The notes below the pieces were generated by a model, which saw nothing but the letters and a program-made list of their open reading frames with translations, had not been told where the DNA came from and searched no databases. The position numbers and the translations under genes are program-made. 64,000 bases of DNA from Rutpela maculata (lineage: Eukaryota > Arthropoda > Insecta > Coleoptera > Cerambycidae), in contig OW386288.2 of assembly GCA_936432065.2 (NCBI GenBank), forward strand, positions 11,644,706 to 11,708,705. Direction: 5' to 3'. Within the stretch, counting starts at the first letter, position 1. Each line of letters opens with the position of its first letter. Shown here piece by piece: positions 58,639 through 64,000 of the stretch.

Positions 58639-60240
58639 TAATATAAAGAGTGCAAATTGGCAGTTTATTATCTGATTAAATCCCGACCGCTTTAGCGGGA
58701 GGGATTTAATCTTTGATAATAAACTGCCAATTTGCACGAGTTATATTAACTAGGGGCAACTTAGCTTGAGAAAAAATTTTTAGATAAAATTTAAAGCACG
58801 AGTGGTATTTGTGGAGAATATTTCACGAATAAATAATTCATTAAGTATATCTTCAATATTATGTTCAGTAATTAATTGCCTTCAGACGTTTCCTTATTGC
58901 TTTTTAGAGATTACTCACCTTTATTTTCAATTTCATCATTTACGTCACATAAAAATGCATTTCCAAAGCGACTCATCTAATAAAAACCGCTGATTAAGGA
59001 ATCACTACTTCCACATCCAGATTCTCTATCCAAGTCACTCACAACTAAAAAACTTTGTATGTGAAAATAATTGTTTATGGAACTTTAATAATATAATATT
59101 TGAAATCATCTACCCCAAAAACCCATAAAACGATACCCCACATCGGTAGTGGGGTGGGGGTGGTGATAGGGGGGTGGTAGTGGGGGGGTGGATGAAGTAA
59201 AAAAATATTTTGAGGTTTCTGGTTCCTGTACATGCACTAAATCACATTTTTTTCATCCCCTTTAATAAGGAGGTGGGGGTGGTAATGGGGGTGGCTAATG
59301 CCAAAAATTTTTTTGAGACCTCAGCTTCTCTTGTATATACTAAATACCAATTTTATTGACTCTTACCTGCTTGATTTACCCATTTACCCCAAATTTACCC
59401 CAATTTACCCCCCAACCCTTCGACGGAACAAGATGAAAATATAATCTAGTTCTAGATCTCGTTAAAGTACATATGTGTACCAAATTTCAAGTCAATATCT
59501 CAAACGGTTCCAGAGTAAACGTGCGCACAAAAAGAAGTTACAAACAGACAGACCGACAGACAGAAATTTTTTTTCGCTCAAACTTAAAATCTCGACGTTT
59601 TATGACATTTTAAGCCTATTTGGGCAATAAAAATTTTTAAAAATTTTTTTTGTCGTTACTATACTTCCACTGGACGTGGAAGTAAAATAAAGTAGGTTTA
59701 AATTATGACAATCAAGAAAAACAATATACGTTAAACCATAGGTACTGTAACTTATAAGACTAGTCATCACAACAAAGCACGCTTCGACCAATCACATTAC
59801 CGGTGAAATCACACAAATTGCATATTACCAATCTATCCCTTTTACGTTCTAAGGCTACCGGCTCAGATGGTATGGTACCGCCATCTAGTAACGCTAGCTT
59901 AACTTAGTTACTAGCCTAAACAGTGAATTGAATTATTATATTAAAGTGTTTATTAACATATATTTATGTATTTAATCCTTGTTTCTAATTTGAGAAGTTT
60001 GATAGTTAAGTTAAGGTTTACTTGTTTAAGTAGAGAGACTTTAAGTACAACGAATTGTATTGTATATAGTGATACTGCAGAGTTTTTATTTTCCAAATAA
60101 GTGTTAGCTGTTTTGTAATGATTGATGAATTACCATACGTAAGTACCTACATTTGTGTATTTATCATGAAATAACTGATTTGTCTGCTTCATAGATATTC
60201 ATATTTAATTTTATTGAAAAAATTATTTTGTAATTATGTT
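58639..60240 (+). repeat. Repeat family Z, copy 2, with terminal hairpin
   Basis: Opens with a near-perfect hairpin (58639-58748; arms contain GTGCAAATTGGCAGTTTATT, loop around CGACCGCTTTAGCGG), then the Z blocks, interrupted at 58982-59683 by repeat Y, and resumes at AATCAAGAAAAACAATATAC. Confidence 0.75.
58982..59683 (-). mobile_element. Repeat family Y, copy 5, inserted in Z
   Basis: Full-length. Ends ACCGCTGATTAAGGAATC (left) and CACTGGACGTGGAAGT (right). The plus strand carries the longest G-rich tract of the window (59153-59192). Comparing Z copy 1 with copy 2 places the insertion between the TTTACGTCACATA-type and ATGACAATCAAG blocks. Confidence 0.85.
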
Positions 60241-61059
60241 GGGTATTAAGCCATTGAAAGCTGTGTACCTATAACTTGTCCCGAACCTATATAAGTTCCA
60301 CACAGCATTTGCTTTTTAGGTTATTAATACAATACTACAATTTACAATTTACGTTAACAATTAGTAATAAGCTAGAGAAGATATTTATAGATAACATTTA
60401 AAAGCACGATTTGTCCTATTTGCCGAAAACATGTCACGACACAAAACGTCAAAAAATTTTCGCAATATTTGCCGCTGCAGCGACCTAAAAAATTAGAGCT
60501 TTGCATGTTGGTCCTGTCAAAAGCAGATCTAGCTTGAATTACCACTAATAATGACGTTTGATTGGTGCAATGTTGTGAAAAAACGGGCTCTCATTGGCTA
60601 TAGCGTTAATGAGTGAAATAATAACTGAAAAATTTTGGGTCATCGGACCTGTAAATTATTCGGGCATTAAGGATTACCGAATTTGAAAGTATCGATGATA
60701 TGGGGTTGTAGAAAAAATGAATTTAAAGAGAAAATAAAGAATAGCTTTCTTTCGAAAAAAAAATCGTTACCAATTTATTGATTATTTAATGTTTAAAATA
60801 GGCAATTTTAAGTGGGCCGTAATTCAAAAACCAAAAAGTTGTTAAAATATGCATACAGCATGTGGATCAATAATATTGCATTAGTTTTTCAACAAAAAAA
60901 TGCCTAATATGATTTCTCGAAGAATGCACGCCAATGACTGAAATAAGTTTTGTTTTACTCAGAAAGGATATATTAAGGATATGGTCCAAATTTGGTTGAA
61001 ATTGGATGACCAATAACTGAGTTACGAAGGTGTTTCCACTTGAAATGGGTCACACTGTA

Positions 61060-62182
61060 TATATAGTTAAATATTCTTTTCTGTTGTACAAAGACTCAGG
61101 TTTGCCTATAAAACAATTCAACTCGTTATGCAGTAACTGTACAATTGCAAGTATCTTTAGCAGCGGTTTAGTTTAGACAACAATTTAGCTTTTTACGCAG
61201 CCATTATACAACCACTAAGCTCGCGTAGTGTGACATACCATCAAGTTTGACTTTTACTTTACGATGAAAGTTTTCCACAGCGCTTTATTTTTTCCATGTA
61301 CTCATCATACTGATTATTCTGATGGTATCGGAAACTGTATATCCACTGATTTATTTCATATGTTATAAGTAATTCTTTCCAACACTTGTATAGTTTTATA
61401 AATATAATTATTGCAGGTGAAATGCTGCGACGGCAAACTTTCGGCTGTACAAAGGTTCTTTGTGCAATCGCTGAGTTCTGTTAAAACACTTTAATACAGT
61501 TTCTGTATAACTGCTTTAAAATTAGTTCTGAGAATGTTTATATCACTTGGTAATATGACCTTGAAGCAACTCACAAATTTTATAATGGCTCCAACCAACA
61601 TTTATGTAATCGTTATAAAATAAAAAGGTTCGCATAATTACTTGAAACTCTCTAAGAGGTATATCGGGGACATTTACAAGGGGGATAATAGAGCCTTTGT
61701 ATAGTTTTATAATTATGTTGTAAGAATATTCTTAGGGCGCTTCTATATTGCCAAATTGTCTCAGAGAGCTAATTAGTTCACAATGGTACATTAATAAAAC
61801 ATAAAAAAAAATATTTTTCTCCACAACCATTATAGAATGTAATAATTCAGAAATCATTTTTAATAATAGAAAATAAAAATGCTCACTCTTGAGATAGAAT
61901 GTTTATTCTGAAACACTTGCTTCTTATGTATTTTGCATGTATTGTCATTCTATAACAAGTGAATGAATATTCCATAATTATGCTCAACGAAATACGTGGA
62001 TACGTAGATTGCCGTGGATGTCAAAACAGTCAGTGTCAATTCAGTAATTGTAAAAACATTATAAATATAAATATTAATATAATATAATATAATATAATTG
62101 TTTCAATAAATAACTTGTTTTGTTCAGATTTAATTGTTTCTTTTTACTAATGGTCGTGGAGAAAATACAGTCTATTACTCGA
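61060..62182. other. No gene recognised
   Basis: AT-rich. A (TAATA)n microsatellite at 62074-62098. Confidence 0.4.
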
Positions 62183-62272
62183 TTAGAATGAAAATTCAAT
62201 CTACTCGTGGTTCATCACGCTCGCTTTCGCTCGTGTTCGGAATCTTCCACTCGTATCGAATTTTCATTCTAA
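62183..62272. repeat. Small hairpin element
   Basis: TAGAATGAAAATTC (left) and GAATTTTCATTCTA (right) are exact reverse complements enclosing a 62-bp loop with GCTCGCTTTCGCTCGTG. Possibly a miniature element or the end of one. Confidence 0.6.
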
Positions 62273-62968
62273 CCTTGTTACAGAATATACTATTCCAACA
62301 TTATAAAATAATTATACGACAACTCAGCTGAATATTAGCATAATAATGCTAGCTGGGTTGTCTATTGGATGTTAGGAAAGTAAAATATTCCTACATTCAA
62401 TATTAATCCAGTAAATAAGCCGGAAAAAAGTGTAAAATGTGGAAAAGTGGAGGAACAGCATCGATTTGAAAAATTCCTTTTTCAAATGCTGGTAATAGTT
62501 ATTCATACATAACTTTTTTCTTCAAAGTAAAATTGATTTGAAAAATTATTTTGAAATACTCGTAATATTCATACATACATTTTTTTCTTCAAAATGAAAT
62601 TCGACACGAAAAGACGGTTGCTCTAGAAACCTTACGGCGAATAGACGCTTATGAGTTACGTTCCTTTAAAATCGGAAGAAAAACCGGTAATAAGCTGGCT
62701 AAAATAGGTCAAAATTACATTAGTTGTCAAGTGAAAAATTGTGCATACAGTGGTAGAGTCAGAATTACAACAACTAAGTGATAAGTGCTAATATTTAATT
62801 AATACGGGTGATTAAATCTTCAGTGCAGTGTAAAAAAGTAAAAACAGTTGACCTGCCCCGAAGGAAGGAAAGGAAAGGAAGCCATAAATCAGTCAAGATA
62901 AGTCCACTTTAGCCTTAAACCATTTATGCCTTAGACACTTGTAGATAGCTTAAAGAATTTCATAAACA
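62273..62968. other. No gene recognised
   Basis: AT-rich; a short GGAAA tandem near 62862-62880. Confidence 0.4.
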
Positions 62969-62972
62969 GACC

Positions 62973-63012
62973 TAAAAGGCAATAAATTAGATTATTTCTA
63001 ATTTATTGCCTT
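62973..63012. repeat. Perfect 16-bp-stem hairpin
   Basis: AAGGCAATAAATTAG and CTAATTTATTGCCTT surround a 7-nt loop ATTATTT. The right arm doubles as the target duplication of the adjacent SINE. The resemblance to a bacterial terminator is coincidental here. Confidence 0.7.
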
Positions 63013-63318
63013 TTTTTTGAAAAGAGAAGGGCCTCATGGGCTTCCGATGAAGCATCAGACTCTTACTGACCAAAGCCCCCTCCTCCCGGGCTTGCTTGTA
63101 TACTACTCTGGGGGCACTGCAGCCTCCTGGGCTTATTGTGCTCACCCTGTATAGCCCTAGCAACTGTTGTTTCGCTGCGCGGTGCCCCTTGGATAGTCCG
63201 ATCGGGAGGAGTTGGAGCGATCACCCATCCAAATCATCCAAGTCCTCACCGGACGCTACGTTGCTGCACTCGGTGATCTCGTATAGGTCCGGTCTCCATA
63301 CCCACCTAACGTCTCACC
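63013..63318 (-). mobile_element. SINE with a 5S-rRNA-like head
   Basis: A perfect 13-bp duplication AATTTATTGCCTT flanks it (63000-63012 and 63319-63331). On the minus strand the 3' end is an A-run after CTTTTC. The head (63318-63214) contains GATCACCGAG, AGCAACGTAGCGTCCGG, GGACTTGGATG and GGATGGGTGATCGC. These resemble in order the GATCACCGA, box A and box C regions (ACTTGGATGGGTGACCGC) of 5S rRNA. The body beyond is unrelated to 5S. This suggests a SINE3-type element driven by a type 1 RNA polymerase III promoter. Confidence 0.65.
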
Positions 63319-63675
63319 AATTTATTGCCTTAGTTAATAATAATAAACAATTCTCTTCCAGCAAATAGGACTACCACGGTCGTACCATTAGAGTAACAGC
63401 ACACCGAGCCAAATTAAATCAACTCAAAAATAATAAAAATTTGGATAAAATTGTTGCCCATTGACTTGGCTTCAGGGCCATTAAAAGTTAAAAAATTTTC
63501 ATGCATGCTATAAAAACATACTGACTATTTACACTTCACGTCTAGTATGGCATTGGTAAGGCTAAGGAATTTTATTTTATTAAAAAGTTTAAGTCAGTAA
63601 GAATAAGCGAAAAGTAAGCAAGAAATAACAACTCTCCAGAAAACGCAAAAACAATGTACCCACTACAGAACGTAA

Positions 63676-64000
63676 GAAACGAAGATACATCAACTACTGG
63701 TACAAAAAATCTACGGCGACGGGAACTGTCTATATGGAGCACTAAACCATCAGTTAGAAGGAGAAAACATACAAATTATATTTTAAAAAACATAACAACC
63801 CCGGCACACACCAACCCTATGAAAAATCTGCGGAAACAAGTAGCGGACTATATACAAAATAACGTAAATTATTTCACCCCGTTCACCCCATCCATCAACG
63901 AACTGGAACCTTGTTAAAATCAACAGAGTACGAACAAGGAAAAGACAGAGAGGCGTTCTTCGGAGACCTGAGAAAAGACGGTTTCTGGGGTGGGCAGAAG
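63676..64000 (+). pseudogene. OTU-protease-like coding region, broken, runs off the window
   Basis: The frame at 63676 reads KIYGDGNCLYGALNHQLEG, the DGNC nucleophile motif of OTU cysteine proteases. A second frame gives NPMKNLRKQVADYIQNNV then NYFTPF (the R..V..YI..N...F helix). A third frame (63926 on) gives EYEQGKDREAFFGDLRKDG then FWGGQ (the Y...M...G.WGG motif). Two frame changes within 250 bp argue for a pseudogene or sequencing errors. OTU domains occur in some retroelements, which suits this context; a host gene is possible. The catalytic His would lie beyond 64000. Confidence 0.6.

Larger units (their letters stand above)
58183..61059. mobile_element. Foldback element containing Z, which contains Y
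   Basis: 58183-58610 and 60640-61020 are inverted copies (sharing CAGTCATTGGCGTGCATT, TTTTTTTGTTGAAAAACTAA, ATAATCAATAAATTGGTAAC). The right outer end is GGGTCACACTGTA; the left outer end is lost. The loop contains repeat Z copy 2. Confidence 0.72.

Noticed and set aside
62973..63018. Bacterial-type terminator (stem plus T-run)
   Set aside because: The T-run is the tail of an inverted SINE and the stem arm is its target duplication; the genome is eukaryotic.
1..64000. CRISPR array or bacterial operon
   Set aside because: No regularly spaced short direct repeats with unique spacers; introns, LINEs and SINEs show a eukaryotic genome.

Overview
This is a repeat-saturated, AT-rich eukaryotic window, most likely from an insect. 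The basis is the mobile-element mix: Jockey/I/CR1-like LINEs, a DD41D mariner, a Penelope-like GIY-YIG fragment, a Crypton-like tyrosine recombinase, hAT and PIF-type elements, and many MITEs ending in TACAGGGTG. Short (TTAGG)2-3 runs are compatible with an insect but prove nothing. I found no convincing intact host protein-coding gene and no functional rRNA or tRNA gene. Nearly every recognisable coding stretch is a decayed transposon gene.

Left third (1-23,000). A hAT element (395-3553, 8-bp target duplication TAATTGAT) was split by a second, inverted copy of the same element (1309-2683, duplication GAACGGGT). Next come a minus-strand LINE carrying a tRNA-derived SINE (3968-5340), a 28-31 bp perfect palindrome, a degenerate ~120-bp tandem array, the W repeat with four evenly spread 12-mers, and a DD41D mariner pseudogene. 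At 9053-11624 lies the most interesting unit: a ~2.6-kb element with ~230-bp terminal inverted repeats. Its dead three-exon gene has the acid signature of an XPG/FEN-type nuclease followed by a tesmin/TSO1-like CXC tail. At 19256-22301 a 3-kb element with 16-bp identical terminal repeats carries a transposase that is intact apart from four one-base frame changes, at least three of them in or next to A-rich runs.

Middle third (23,000-45,000). A four-level nest occupies 23681-26312: a CAGGGTGTT-ended element contains repeat X, which contains a tRNA SINE, which contains a LINE. A Penelope fragment and more LINE scraps follow. A Tc1-like element with ~500-bp inverted repeats (33401-40550) has its right repeat split by a 5'-truncated LINE with a (TTA)n tail, so the left repeat preserves the empty site. 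A Crypton-like recombinase pseudogene (41366-42449) is bracketed by a perfect 24-bp inverted repeat. A 76-bp perfect palindrome with a 3-nt loop sits at 44262-44416.

Right third (45,000-64,000). This holds TA-flanked foldback MITEs, further copies of families X, Y and Z (Y inserted in Z inserted in a foldback element), LINE reverse-transcriptase and RNase H fragments, a hAT C-terminus, a SINE with a 5S-rRNA-like head and a perfect 13-bp target duplication (63013-63318), and the start of a broken OTU-protease-like coding region that runs to the window edge.

The genes do not form a pathway. The window records successive insertions, and the target duplications allow much of the order to be read.
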